Origin: Planctomycetota bacterium
GTDB lineage: Bacteria; Planctomycetota; Planctomycetia; Pirellulales; UBA1268
DNA: 64,000 nucleotides
Assembly: GCA_003669585.1 (NCBI GenBank)
Contig: QWOQ01000008.1
Coordinates: 124,001-188,000 of the forward strand
Direction of reading: 5' to 3'
The notes below the pieces were generated by a model, which saw only the letters and a program-made list of their open reading frames with translations, did not search any database and was not told the origin of the DNA. This document shows positions 29,220 to 38,282 of this stretch, piece after piece (position 1 is the stretch's first letter; every line of letters begins with the position of its first letter). The position numbers and the translations under genes are program-made.

Positions 29220-30182
29220 ATGGCAATACATGGTGCGCGAGTGGTGGTCACCGACTGTCCCTTTCCATCGCTTGAAATCGAACGAGAGTTACTCGAACCA
29301 CATGGTGTGAGCGTGGAATTCATCGGTTCAAGCGACCCTGCGGCGCTCGCAAATGGGGTGAAGGGCGCCGATGTAATTCTCACAAACTGGGCGCCGGTAA
29401 ACGCGACCGTGATTGAGTCTGCGGGAAGCCAACTCAAACTTGTAGGGCGACTCGGTACAGGACTCGATAATATTGATCTGCAGACGGCGCGTCGATTGGG
29501 AGTGATGGTCACGAACGTGCCAGACTACTGCACGCCGGAGGTCGCAGAACAAACCTTTGCTCTCTTGCTCGGCGTAGTGCGTAAGGTCGCACGATTCCAT
29601 CTTGAAACAAAGCAGGGACGATACGACCTCGTTGGATCGCTTCCCTTAGGACGGCTTGCTGGTCGAACGCTCGGCATCATCGGGTTTGGCAAGATCGGTC
29701 GACGAGTTGCATCAATCGCGAGGGCATTCGACATGCGCGTGGTTGTAACGGTGCGAAGCACTGTGAAGGATGTTCCTGACGGCATCACGGTTCTTTCGCT
29801 GGCCGATCTCGTAGCGACTTCTGACATCGTCACGCTCCATCTTCCACTGTCGCCCGAGTCGCAGCACATGATCAACGATTCCCTGCTTTCACAATTTCGT
29901 CGAGGCAGCGTGATCATCAATACCGCTCGCGGCGGACTCATCGATAACGACGCTCTCACGCGAGCACTCGATGCAGGTATTCTCTCTGGTGCTGGCCTCG
30001 ACGTGCAGACCCCAGAACCACCCCCGCTCGACCAACGGCCTTGGAATGATCCACGAGTTGTGGTGAGTCCTCATGCTGCATTTCTTTCAACCGATTCTCT
30101 TGACTTGATGCGCCGTATCGTTGTGCGTCAAACGCTTGCAGTGCTTGCAGGCCAACGGCCGGATCATGTTGTCGTCGGCTAG
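29220..30182 (+). CDS. D-isomer-specific 2-hydroxyacid dehydrogenase (CtBP/SerA-like)
   Basis: A 320-residue NAD-dependent dehydrogenase. The nucleotide-binding motif is G-R-T-L-G-I-I-G-F-G-K-I-G-R near residue 145, and the substrate/NAD loop is L-H-L-P-L-S-P-E-S near 207. The catalytic Arg is in N-T-A-R-G-G-L-I-D (about 237), and the catalytic His is in S-P-H-A-A-F (about 286). It lacks the ACT domain of full-length SerA. ATG 29220 is preceded by AAAGAGAATTC; an in-frame start at 29151 is less likely because it overlaps the promoter region shared with dapL. The likely substrate is a 3-phosphoglycerate-like or other 2-hydroxy acid and cannot be fixed from sequence. Confidence 0.83.
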   Translation: MAIHGARVVVTDCPFPSLEIERELLEPHGVSVEFIGSSDPAALANGVKGADVILTNWAPVNATVIESAGSQLKLVGRLGTGLDNIDLQTARRLGVMVTNVPDYCTPEVAEQTFALLLGVVRKVARFHLETKQGRYDLVGSLPLGRLAGRTLGIIGFGKIGRRVASIARAFDMRVVVTVRSTVKDVPDGITVLSLADLVATSDIVTLHLPLSPESQHMINDSLLSQFRRGSVIINTARGGLIDNDALTRALDAGILSGAGLDVQTPEPPPLDQRPWNDPRVVVSPHAAFLSTDSLDLMRRIVVRQTLAVLAGQRPDHVVVG

Positions 30183-30293
30183 CCTGACAACTTCGAAAGA
30201 TACAGTTTCTCATTCGCGCACTGATCTGCGTTCACTTTTGCGTGCCGTGGTAGGGTGTGTCTCTTCGTAGCAACCATTTTTTAAAACCCTGCA

Positions 30294-31088
30294 ATGTTTG
30301 ATTCTCTTCATCTCATGAAATTGGTTTGTATGAACCGTCGCACCCGTTTTTCCATTCATGTGTTCCACCTGATCGTGCAGGGTGTTGCAGCCTTTTGTTC
30401 GTGCCACTCCTGCTGTGGGCAGATGGTCGACCCGGAGTCCCCCGGCATCGAGAAAACGCAACTCGCTGAAAACGCTGTCGTACACGATCAATCATTCGGT
30501 GTAGATCTCGTCGCAAGTCGTATCTATGTGCTGGTTGGAAAGACGGGACTGGGCCACGACCATGCTGTTGTCGGCCACTTACGATCGGGAAACCTCATCC
30601 TCGGCGTCGCTGACAATGCTGGCGCACTGACGTTCGACATGGCCACCTTTCGCGCCGACGGCGACAAAGCCAGACAATTCCTTCAACTTTCCGGAAAAAC
30701 TGACGCGGGCACTCAACAGCAAGTAACCGCCAACATGCTCGGAGAAGATGTGCTCGACGTTGCGCAGCACCCCACGGCACTCTTTTCCGTTCGTTCATCG
30801 CTTCTGGATGCAATGCAAAAACCGAGCGGCCCACCAGCGTATTCTCTCCGCGGCCACTTCACTCTGCGCGGCGTCACGCGGCCTTTGACACTGCGAGTGG
30901 AAACAGAATCCGACGCACGAATTTTGCGGCTGCGCGGTGATTTTCGGATTCGTCAGACTGATTTTAAAATCAAACCGTATACAAAATTTGGCGGAGTTGT
31001 CGGAGTGGCCGACGAACTACGAATCTGGGGAGATCTCGTACTGATAGTCGGCATGCAGCAGAAGCCTGAGCTCGGTGACACCAAATGA
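30294..31088 (+). CDS. YceI-like lipid-binding protein, exported
   Basis: About 264 residues with an N-terminal hydrophobic segment (residues 20-40; possible starts at 30294, 30315 and 30330). The core matches the YceI lipocalin-like fold: S-R-I-Y-V-L-V-G-K-T-G-L-G-H-D-H-A-V-V-G near residue 77, L-T-F-D-M-A-T-F near 116, and G-H-F-T-L-R-G-V-T-R-P-L-T-L-R-V near 187. Known family members bind polyisoprenoids or amphiphiles. The stop overlaps the start of the next gene (ATGA at 31085-31088), so translation is coupled. It is the first gene of a four-gene run ending in an RND exporter, which fits a lipid carrier role. Confidence 0.8.
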   Translation: MFDSLHLMKLVCMNRRTRFSIHVFHLIVQGVAAFCSCHSCCGQMVDPESPGIEKTQLAENAVVHDQSFGVDLVASRIYVLVGKTGLGHDHAVVGHLRSGNLILGVADNAGALTFDMATFRADGDKARQFLQLSGKTDAGTQQQVTANMLGEDVLDVAQHPTALFSVRSSLLDAMQKPSGPPAYSLRGHFTLRGVTRPLTLRVETESDARILRLRGDFRIRQTDFKIKPYTKFGGVVGVADELRIWGDLVLIVGMQQKPELGDTK

Positions 31089-31921
31089 TTTCTCACCCAT
31101 TGGTATCAAAGGCCGCAATTCGCAACCACTATGACCTTGCAACTTTTTTCTATCGCTTATTCTGGGGCCCGCACATTCATCACGGACTCTGGACGGCCGA
31201 CGAATCTCCCCGCGTAGCCCAACAACAACTCATTGATGCGTTGGCATTCTCTGCCCACGTTACTTCGGGCGACCGTGTTCTTGACGTGGGCTGCGGTATG
31301 GGAGGCTCGTCGATTCACCTTGCAAAGCGATTTGGATGCTGTGTGACTGGGATCACGCTCAGTGGAGTTCAGCAGCGTTGGGCATCGAGAGCCTCTCGCT
31401 GGCAAGGATGCGCAGATTCGATCACAATTCTTTGTGAAGATGTTGAATCGATCACCCTTGCTCCATCGTCTTACGACGTCATCTGGAGCATCGAATGCAC
31501 TGAACATCTTTTCGACAAAGCAGCATTTTTTCGAAATGCTGCGTCGTGGGTTCGTCCAGGAGGGCATGTTGCGATTTGCGCATGGCTCGCGGCACATGAT
31601 GCCGACATTCCTGAAAAACGATCTCGCGTTGAGGCAATCTGCGAGGGATTTCTTTGTCCATCCTTGGGCAGCTTCGAGGATTACCGTTCGTGGCTACATG
31701 ATGCAGGACTGCGTGTGGAAGTCGAATACGACTGGACAGAGCACGTTGAGCGAACGTGGGAGATTTGTGCAGCTCGCACCGACAGGCCGTGGATCAAATG
31801 GCTTGCAACAAAGCTTGATCCTGCCCAACGACTTTTTCTGGATCGTTTTCCATCACTCTTGGCCGCATACCGCACGGGAGCGATGCGATATGGCTGCATC
31901 GTGGCAAGACGACCACTTTAA
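31085..31921 (+). CDS. SAM-dependent methyltransferase, tocopherol/cyclopropane-synthase-like
   Basis: A 278-residue class I methyltransferase. It opens with I-R-N-H-Y-D-L-A-T-F-F-Y-R-L-F-W-G-P-H-I-H-H-G-L-W, as in gamma-tocopherol and related small-molecule methyltransferases. Motif I is V-L-D-V-G-C-G-M-G-G (about 66-75) and the post-motif region is V-T-G-I-T-L-S. A later W-S-I-E-C-T-E-H-L-F is the usual motif in C-methyltransferases acting on quinones, sterols and carotenoids. The start overlaps the YceI gene's stop. An isoprenoid-type acceptor is inferred from the neighbours, not shown. Confidence 0.82.
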   Translation: MISHPLVSKAAIRNHYDLATFFYRLFWGPHIHHGLWTADESPRVAQQQLIDALAFSAHVTSGDRVLDVGCGMGGSSIHLAKRFGCCVTGITLSGVQQRWASRASRWQGCADSITILCEDVESITLAPSSYDVIWSIECTEHLFDKAAFFRNAASWVRPGGHVAICAWLAAHDADIPEKRSRVEAICEGFLCPSLGSFEDYRSWLHDAGLRVEVEYDWTEHVERTWEICAARTDRPWIKWLATKLDPAQRLFLDRFPSLLAAYRTGAMRYGCIVARRPL

Positions 31922-31992
31922 AAATCTGATTCGATTCATCATTGAGCACCACTCTAGTTCGCACGGATATTCACCACGTTGATGAGGCAAGG

Positions 31993-32763
31993 ATGCGACG
32001 ATCGATCGGCATTGCATTCGGAGTCTGGACGCACATTCTTTTCGGTTTTACTGTTTGGCATCTGATCTGGTTTCTCCGTGGACACGCGCCAAGTTCTTCA
32101 GACGCTGTACCGATTGATTCAGAGACCTATTTCCTCGCGTCCCTCGCGATCGACGGAATACTTGCTCTTATTTTTGCTCTTCCGCACAGTGTGCTCCTTG
32201 CGCCCGGCGTACGAAAAGCGGTGACTCACGCATTGGTGCCAGGCCCGTTCTATGGATGCTTTTTTTGCACCATGACCTGTCTGGCTCTTCTTTTTACTAT
32301 TTTTTCCTGGCAGAAATCCGACGTGATCGTCTGGGAGTGGGTCTCTCCGTTAGACACTTGTATCACCGTGCTCTTTGTCGCCTCCTGGGCAGCACTGCTC
32401 TATAGTCTTCATCTCAGCGGATTGGGCTATCAAACCGGATGGACTCCTTGGTGGCGATGGGTACGAAAGCTTCCGCCTGTGGACCGTCAGTTCGCACCTC
32501 GCGGTGCCTACCTTTTTTTACGGCATCCGGTCTATTTGAGTTTCCTTGGATTGATCTGGTTTACGCCGATCGTCACGCTTGACAGACTTGTTCTTATTGT
32601 GGTTTGGAGTAGTTACATCTTTCTTGGAAGCGTGCTGAAGGATCGACGACTGCTTTTCTTTCTCGGGGATCGTTATCGTTCTTACCAAGCACGCGTGCCC
32701 GGTTATCCGGGCATTCCGATTGGACCTTTGGCGCGAGTTCCCTTGGCGACGGGCGACGAATGA
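31993..32763 (+). CDS. Membrane methyltransferase-like protein (NnrU/MddA/ICMT type)
   Basis: About 256 residues with six or so hydrophobic segments. ATG 31993 is chosen because GAGG lies five bases upstream; an in-frame TTG at 31942 lacks a site. The C-terminal part contains R-H-P-V-Y-L-S-F-L-G-L-I-W-F and D-R-R-L-L-F-F-L-G-D-R-Y-R-S-Y-Q-A-R-V-P, the pattern of isoprenylcysteine-carboxyl-methyltransferase-like and methanethiol methyltransferase (MddA) families. SAM-dependent methylation at the membrane is therefore plausible. It sits between a soluble methyltransferase gene (71 bases before) and an RND exporter (three bases after its stop). The acceptor is unknown. Confidence 0.7.
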   Translation: MRRSIGIAFGVWTHILFGFTVWHLIWFLRGHAPSSSDAVPIDSETYFLASLAIDGILALIFALPHSVLLAPGVRKAVTHALVPGPFYGCFFCTMTCLALLFTIFSWQKSDVIVWEWVSPLDTCITVLFVASWAALLYSLHLSGLGYQTGWTPWWRWVRKLPPVDRQFAPRGAYLFLRHPVYLSFLGLIWFTPIVTLDRLVLIVVWSSYIFLGSVLKDRRLLFFLGDRYRSYQARVPGYPGIPIGPLARVPLATGDE

Positions 32764-32766
32764 ATC

Positions 32767-35025
32767 ATGAGTCTAGAGCTGATCCCCTCTCAGAAATTCA
32801 ACGCAGGCTTTTCGACTCCATGGATCGTCAGTCTGGTGACCATTGTCCTCATGACCCTTTCGGCCCCATGGATTGCCACAGCCGCGATGCGTGTGCTTGC
32901 CGTTGATTCGACCACTCCGCTTGAGTGGGTTCCTCCATCATTTCCGCAGCGTCTTGACTACGAGCGATTCTCCCGCGATTTCGAAAGTGGAGATGTCATC
33001 ATTGCCACGTGGCCTGAGTGCGTGATTGACAATCCGAAAATTGACCAGTGTGCCTTTGCCTTACAGTCAGCAACAACCGCTCGAACGGCAGATGGAAAGC
33101 CTTGGTTTTCTTCGGTTGCGACCGGATCAATCGCACTTCAACGACTCACGGAACCTCCCCTGTCTCTCGATCGCACAGTCGCCATCGATCGACTCACGGG
33201 AGTCATTATCGGGCCCGACAAAAAAACGACGTGTCTGATCGTTGGATTCACAGCAGCAGGGCTTGGCGATCGAATGAAGGCAGTCAGTTTTGTTCGTAGC
33301 GCTCTCATTGATATTGCAGGAGCACCGACAAAGACTTTGCAGATGGCCGGTCCGGTCATCGACAACGTCTCGGTTGATCTCGCCAGCACTGAATCTCTCA
33401 ACACTTTTGCACTTCCAGCAGGTGCTGTGATTCTTCTTCTGTCGTGGTGGTCGCTGCGTTCTCTTTTTCATGCAACTATGATTTTCTTGGTATCGCTTTA
33501 TTGCGTCGGCGTATCCTTCGCGCTGTTGTATGTTTGTGGTGATCGGATGAATCCGGTTCTCATCGTGCTACCGCTTCTGGTACTCATGCTGGGTGTTTCA
33601 GGTGGCATTCATCTGGTGAATTACCTCGTGGATGCATACGACCCCTTGCGGCCTGCGGGCACGGTGCGACGTGCGATGGTCCTTGGCTGGCTTCCCTGTA
33701 GCCTCTCGGCCGGCACTACAGCGATCGGCCTAGCGTCACTTGTGATCAGCGAGCTTGAACCAATTCGCGTATTTGGTTTCCATGCTGCGGCGGGCGTACT
33801 CGCCGAACTGGTGCTCTTGTTTCTCGTTGTTCCAGGACTCTTTGAACGCTGGCCCATTCATGCCGTGATTGCGCAGCAGAAATCCCTCGGATCGTCTCTC
33901 TTTGCGGCACTGGTGATTCGACACAACAAACTCATTGTGATCGCGTCTTTTTTTCTCATGGCGATCACCGGACTCGGGGTTGGTGGAATTCGCACTTCGG
34001 TGCGGATTGACACTCTTTTTTCTACCAACAGTCCAATCATGAGGGCCTATCGAACGCTCGAGGAAACCGTCGCGCCACTCGTCCCTATCGAAATCATTGT
34101 GCGATTCAGTCGCGATTCGGATTTGAGACCTATCCAACGAGTAGATCTTATTCGTGCAATCGAAACTCGTCTTATTGCCAGTGACGCTGTCAGCGGCGTC
34201 GTGTCGGCGACTACTTTTCTTCCAGATCTTCCCCAATCGAATGGCACGAGGACCACAGCACTCAAAGCGATCATGGCACGAAAGCTTGAGCAGAGCATGT
34301 TAGGGCTTACGGATATCAAATACGTTCGCGAGTATGACGATGCACAGTTCTGGCGTATTACGGCAAGAATCTCTGCACTGAGAGATGTCGATTATGGATT
34401 TTTCCTTGATTCTGTTCGAACTTGTGTTGAACCAATTCTCACCGAGTACGGTGGCTCTTCGAGGGGCATCTCGGCGGAGTTTACGGGTGTCATGCCACTC
34501 ATTCACGAGATTCAACGGTCGTTACTCCGCGATCTTTTCAGCAGTTTTCTCTCCGCTTGTTTGGTGATTCTTGTGGTCATGATGATCGTTGAACGAGGAA
34601 TCATCACTGGTCTTATCGCCATGATTCCAAATATTTTTCCGATGGTTCTTCTTTTTGGAATTCTCGGTTGGACACAACGACCTCTCGATATTGGAAGCGT
34701 CATGACTGCGTCGATCGCACTCGGCATGGCGATTGACGGCACCCTGCACTTCCTGACGTTTTTCCGTCGCACCATTACTGCTGGGAAAACGGCACAAGAA
34801 GCCATTCTCAAGGCGTATGGGCACTGTGCTGCGGCAATGACTCAAAGCGCGATCGTCTGTGGTTGTGGCATCCTCGTTTTTTCAGGAAGCTCCTTTGCGC
34901 CAACGAGTCGATTCGCATGGATGCTTGCACTTTTGATAGCGGCTGCGCTCGCCGGTGATCTTGTGATTTTGCCTGCTATGCTCACCGGCAGACTTGGCCG
35001 GTTTTTTGGTGTGACATCTTCATAG
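32767..35025 (+). CDS. MMPL/RND family exporter
   Basis: A 752-residue inner-membrane protein with the two-fold RND plan: one N-terminal helix, a periplasmic loop of about 170 residues, five or six helices (about 215-370), a second helix near 390, another periplasmic loop and a final five-helix bundle (about 590-745). G-V-S-G-G-I-H-L-V-N-Y near 278 and S-I-A-L-G-M-A-I-D-G-T-L-H near 650 match the conserved fourth-helix regions (G-x-x-x-D) of SSD/MMPL proteins; the second carries the proton-relay Asp and the first has His/Asn in that area. Such proteins export lipids, including hopanoids. It starts three bases after the preceding gene and closes the run. Confidence 0.85.
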   Translation: MSLELIPSQKFNAGFSTPWIVSLVTIVLMTLSAPWIATAAMRVLAVDSTTPLEWVPPSFPQRLDYERFSRDFESGDVIIATWPECVIDNPKIDQCAFALQSATTARTADGKPWFSSVATGSIALQRLTEPPLSLDRTVAIDRLTGVIIGPDKKTTCLIVGFTAAGLGDRMKAVSFVRSALIDIAGAPTKTLQMAGPVIDNVSVDLASTESLNTFALPAGAVILLLSWWSLRSLFHATMIFLVSLYCVGVSFALLYVCGDRMNPVLIVLPLLVLMLGVSGGIHLVNYLVDAYDPLRPAGTVRRAMVLGWLPCSLSAGTTAIGLASLVISELEPIRVFGFHAAAGVLAELVLLFLVVPGLFERWPIHAVIAQQKSLGSSLFAALVIRHNKLIVIASFFLMAITGLGVGGIRTSVRIDTLFSTNSPIMRAYRTLEETVAPLVPIEIIVRFSRDSDLRPIQRVDLIRAIETRLIASDAVSGVVSATTFLPDLPQSNGTRTTALKAIMARKLEQSMLGLTDIKYVREYDDAQFWRITARISALRDVDYGFFLDSVRTCVEPILTEYGGSSRGISAEFTGVMPLIHEIQRSLLRDLFSSFLSACLVILVVMMIVERGIITGLIAMIPNIFPMVLLFGILGWTQRPLDIGSVMTASIALGMAIDGTLHFLTFFRRTITAGKTAQEAILKAYGHCAAAMTQSAIVCGCGILVFSGSSFAPTSRFAWMLALLIAAALAGDLVILPAMLTGRLGRFFGVTSS

Positions 35026-35167
35026 AGATGCTGTTTGAAAGCCTTTTTCTATGATTCTGTAGTTCCTGTAGTTCGGTCACTCCTGTTTACGAATCCTGCA
35101 CTTACTCACGATGAGTTCTCTTTTGCTCAGGGCAGCAGAGGGAGTGCTTGCTCTGAAAAGGCTTCGT

Positions 35168-36508
35168 TTAGATCAGTTCCGAAAGTGGCCGATGGTGCTC
35201 GGAGAGATAGTGCGGTCGACCAGCGAGATCTTTGATCGTTGTTGCCAACGGATCGATGCCGAGTCGGTTGTAGAGCGTAGCGTGAACCTCTTCAAATCGT
35301 ACTGGGCGGTCGTTTGCTTCAGAAGCCGTGCGGTCCGTCGAACCGATGACCTGCCCGGTACGAAGGCCACCCCCAGCCAAAAGCGCGCAAGACACATTGG
35401 GCCAGTGATCCCGGCCCGCTTGAGGATTGATCTTTGGAGTACGGCCAAACTCACCCCAGACAATCACGGTCACATCTTTGTCGAGACCGCGGTCGTAGAT
35501 CTCTTCAACGAGGGCACTGACGCCCTGATCGAGTTGTGGAAGATTCTCACGGCACATAGCAAAATTCGAGCCGTGGAAGTCCCAGAAACTGTAGCTGATT
35601 GTGACACACCGAACACCTGCTTCAACCAATCGTCTGGCCGCAAGAAACTGTTGCATCAATCGCGGTGCGCCATCTCCTTGATGCTTCTCGGTACCGTATC
35701 CGTATCGATCCAGAACACTTTGGGGTTCGCGTGAAATATCGAGTGCCTCAGCCAGTCTGTTCGACGTCAGCACACCAAATGCCTGCTGCTGAAAGATGTC
35801 CATGCCATCCATCATGCCACTGGAATCTGCCGAACGATTGAATCGATCCAGGGCCTTCGTCAGACTGCCGCGATCACCCATTCGCTCCAGTGAAATCCCT
35901 TCCAAAACAAGATCACTACGACCTTCTCCATAAGGCTGAAAAGGTGTGAATGCAGATCCGAGAAAACCGGGTTTCCCAGAGTTGTACGGCTTGTGCTGCA
36001 TTCGCGGCGAGAGACCAACATACGGCGGAATTGCAGAGGATGTTTGCCCCTGCAACTTCGCGACCACTGAACCGAACTCCGGCCAACCTCCTTGCGGCTG
36101 CGCCGTGTGACTGCGACCGGTGAGGCACTGAAATGAATAGTGATCGCCCGTTGCGCCAACGATCGAACGAATCGGGACGAGCTTGTCCATCATGCCTGCA
36201 AGTTTTGGAAGCAGTTCGCAGATTTCGATTCCCAAAACATTTGTTCGAATGGGAGAAAACTCACCGCGAATTTCAGCCGGCGCATCTGGTTTCAAGTCAA
36301 ACATGTCCTGATGGGGAGGGCCACCCGGAAGATAAATCATGATGACCGACTTCTGACTTCGCTGGCCTGCTGCCGATTCGGCACGCAGAAGATCAGACAT
36401 TGAAAGACCGCCGAGCGCAAGACCGCCTATCTGCAAAAAATGTCGCCTCGTCCGGCGGTCACAAAACTGTCCCTTTGCGGACTGATCTTCACTGAGAATA
36501 TGAAACAT
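35168..36508 (-). CDS. DUF1501 protein, Tat-exported, stand-alone copy
   Basis: A 446-residue DUF1501 protein without an adjacent PSD1 gene. The leader reads D-R-R-T-R-R-H-F-L-Q-I-G-G-L-A-L-G-G, a good twin-arginine motif. Landmarks are G-G-P-P-H-Q-D-M-F-D-L-K-P near residue 68, E-F-G-R-T-P at 353-358 and G-R-D-H-W-P near 366. ATG 36508 has GGGAGAG seven bases upstream. It is flanked by the RND exporter (convergent, 142 bases) and a 451-base gap to the desaturase. It belongs to the W-P/D-M-F-D-L-K-P subtype, different from the D-T-F-D-Y-K-P subtype of the paired copies, so it probably has a separate partner elsewhere. Confidence 0.9.
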   Translation of the reverse strand: MFHILSEDQSAKGQFCDRRTRRHFLQIGGLALGGLSMSDLLRAESAAGQRSQKSVIMIYLPGGPPHQDMFDLKPDAPAEIRGEFSPIRTNVLGIEICELLPKLAGMMDKLVPIRSIVGATGDHYSFQCLTGRSHTAQPQGGWPEFGSVVAKLQGQTSSAIPPYVGLSPRMQHKPYNSGKPGFLGSAFTPFQPYGEGRSDLVLEGISLERMGDRGSLTKALDRFNRSADSSGMMDGMDIFQQQAFGVLTSNRLAEALDISREPQSVLDRYGYGTEKHQGDGAPRLMQQFLAARRLVEAGVRCVTISYSFWDFHGSNFAMCRENLPQLDQGVSALVEEIYDRGLDKDVTVIVWGEFGRTPKINPQAGRDHWPNVSCALLAGGGLRTGQVIGSTDRTASEANDRPVRFEEVHATLYNRLGIDPLATTIKDLAGRPHYLSEHHRPLSELI

Positions 36509-36959
36509 GGTTCGACTCTCCCGCACTCCACATCGACAACCAAGAACGTATTACTTTCCATCAAACATGAGTTACAGTTTACTCACCTCGTTGTATCGCC
36601 ACCAGTTTGAACTCATTCTCTCCAGTCTTCTCCTCGATTACAGCTTTCACTCTCAACTGGCAACTACAAACGGCCCTCGCATCCTCTAACCGGCATACCT
36701 TACCTGACCGATGCCGATGATTGACTCTATTTCTTGCCTTCAATGGACGATTGCCGATTCCGTGCCTTGTCGAAATTGAGGAAGTCGTAACAATCTTGCA
36801 TGTGGGACTTGGTCGATTCAACACTTTTTCTAACGCGATGAGCGTTTTCAGTGTGTGATCTTTCCAGAGACCGTTAACAGCTTTAACCGGTTGAACAGGT
36901 TCTCGTTCGCGGTACTCTGTTTTTCACTTGCACTTTCGAAAACATATAGGCATTCCTTC
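36509..36959 (+). other. Intergenic region, no gene seen
   Basis: About 450 bases between the divergent DUF1501 and desaturase genes. I see no conserved open frame, RNA fold or repeat. It should hold promoters for both flanking genes, but no consensus sites stand out. Confidence 0.5.
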
Positions 36960-37946
36960 ATGAATGGTTCTTCAATCGATATTCCCGATCGTGAGAAGGC
37001 TCGCGTGCACTGGATCTATCTCGTTCCAATTCTTGGCGTGCACTGTCTTGCGTGCCTCGCGTTTATGCCTGCACTTTTTAGTTGGTCGGGGCTCATACTT
37101 GCGCTCGTGACAACGCATCTTTTCGGAATGTTTGGGATCAATATCTGCTACCACCGTCTCCTCACGCATCGCAGTCTTTCGATGCCGCTATGGCTAGAGC
37201 ATTGCTGCGCAACGATTGCACTGTGTTCCTTGGAAGATACTCCCGTGCGATGGGTAGCAACCCATCGTCTGCACCATGTGCATTCCGATGATGTCGCTGA
37301 TCCACACTCGCCAAACGATGGAATTTTCTGGTCTCATGCAGGATGGCTCTTTCGTGAATTTCCCAATCGTCGCACGCTCGCCTTTTACGATCGATACGCT
37401 CGCGACATTCTGGCCGATCCCTACTACCGGTATCTCGAGAGACGGCCGATGAATGCTTTGAACGTCTATCTCTTACAATTCCTGCCTTTCGGTGCCGCCG
37501 GGTTTCTCGTGGGATATTGTCTTGAAGGAAACGTTTCAAAAGCGTTCATGCTTGCCGCAAGCTGGATGGTGTGGGGCGTGCTGGTGCGCACCGTACTGGT
37601 CTGGCATCAGACATGGAGCGTGAACTCGCTCTCGCATTTGTTTGGCTACCGCACTTACGCCACTGGTGAAAACAGTCGAAACAACTGGCTCGTTGCTCTC
37701 ATTGCGGCTGGAGAGGGATGGCATAACAATCATCACCACGATCCGGTGAGCGCAAGCGTTCAACACCGCTGGTGGGAGTTTGACCTCACCTACTATTGTA
37801 TTTGCAGTCTCTCTTGGCTTGGCTTAGCCAGCGACATCGTACTGCCTCGACACATCCGAAAGGCTCACGACAGAACTGTTCCGAGGACCGTCGCTGAGAT
37901 TATGGCCGTTGACGATTCACTGTCTCGCGGTCACGTGTCTGGCTAA
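36960..37946 (+). CDS. Membrane fatty-acid desaturase (acyl-CoA delta-9 type)
   Basis: A 328-residue membrane protein with the three histidine clusters of di-iron desaturases: H-R-L-L-T-H at 65-70, H-R-L-H-H at 102-106 and H-N-N-H-H-H at 255-260. Hydrophobic segments lie at about 18-60 and 170-215. This arrangement matches the delta-9 acyl-CoA/lipid desaturase family, which inserts a double bond in membrane fatty acids using O2 and an electron carrier. ATG 36960 lies in front of the first conserved region; an upstream in-frame start at 36855 would add 35 unrelated residues. It is monocistronic. Planctomycete desaturases of this type are common. Regiospecificity cannot be read from sequence. 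Confidence 0.88.
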   Translation: MNGSSIDIPDREKARVHWIYLVPILGVHCLACLAFMPALFSWSGLILALVTTHLFGMFGINICYHRLLTHRSLSMPLWLEHCCATIALCSLEDTPVRWVATHRLHHVHSDDVADPHSPNDGIFWSHAGWLFREFPNRRTLAFYDRYARDILADPYYRYLERRPMNALNVYLLQFLPFGAAGFLVGYCLEGNVSKAFMLAASWMVWGVLVRTVLVWHQTWSVNSLSHLFGYRTYATGENSRNNWLVALIAAGEGWHNNHHHDPVSASVQHRWWEFDLTYYCICSLSWLGLASDIVLPRHIRKAHDRTVPRTVAEIMAVDDSLSRGHVSG

Positions 37947-38282
37947 AAACATGTCGCTGCGACTGGCATCGCTTTTCACAGCAAAAGTAGTGCGGGTCAA
38001 GATTTCTTGCACCCCTTTTCGACCTTGCTGATCGCTACGAGCAGCCTTTGTATTTTTTCTGAGCGACCGCATGTGCGCCCGTGTTATATTTTTTAGACAT
38101 AGCCTTCACGTGCTTTGATCTTTGCGCCGTGATATCGTCTGGTATTCGGTTTTCCTCGGTTTTTCTCAACGACGTGAAACGCTTTTACACAAATTTATTC
38201 TCGTTTGTTCGATTCGCATTCACGCAGCCACTTTGTATCGTGCGCTTTTGCTGCGGTGACCATCCTTGAAACGCCATACCTC
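37947..38282 (+). other. Intergenic region, no gene seen
   Basis: About 336 bases between the desaturase and the next PSD1 gene. Small open frames here show no codon bias or motif. The A/T-rich stretch at 38075-38210 is a plausible promoter area for the four-gene run that follows. Confidence 0.45.

Noticed and set aside
30294..35025. Considered as a complete hopanoid or carotenoid synthesis cluster
   Set aside because: No cyclase, synthase or desaturase of these pathways lies in the run; only modification and export are supported.
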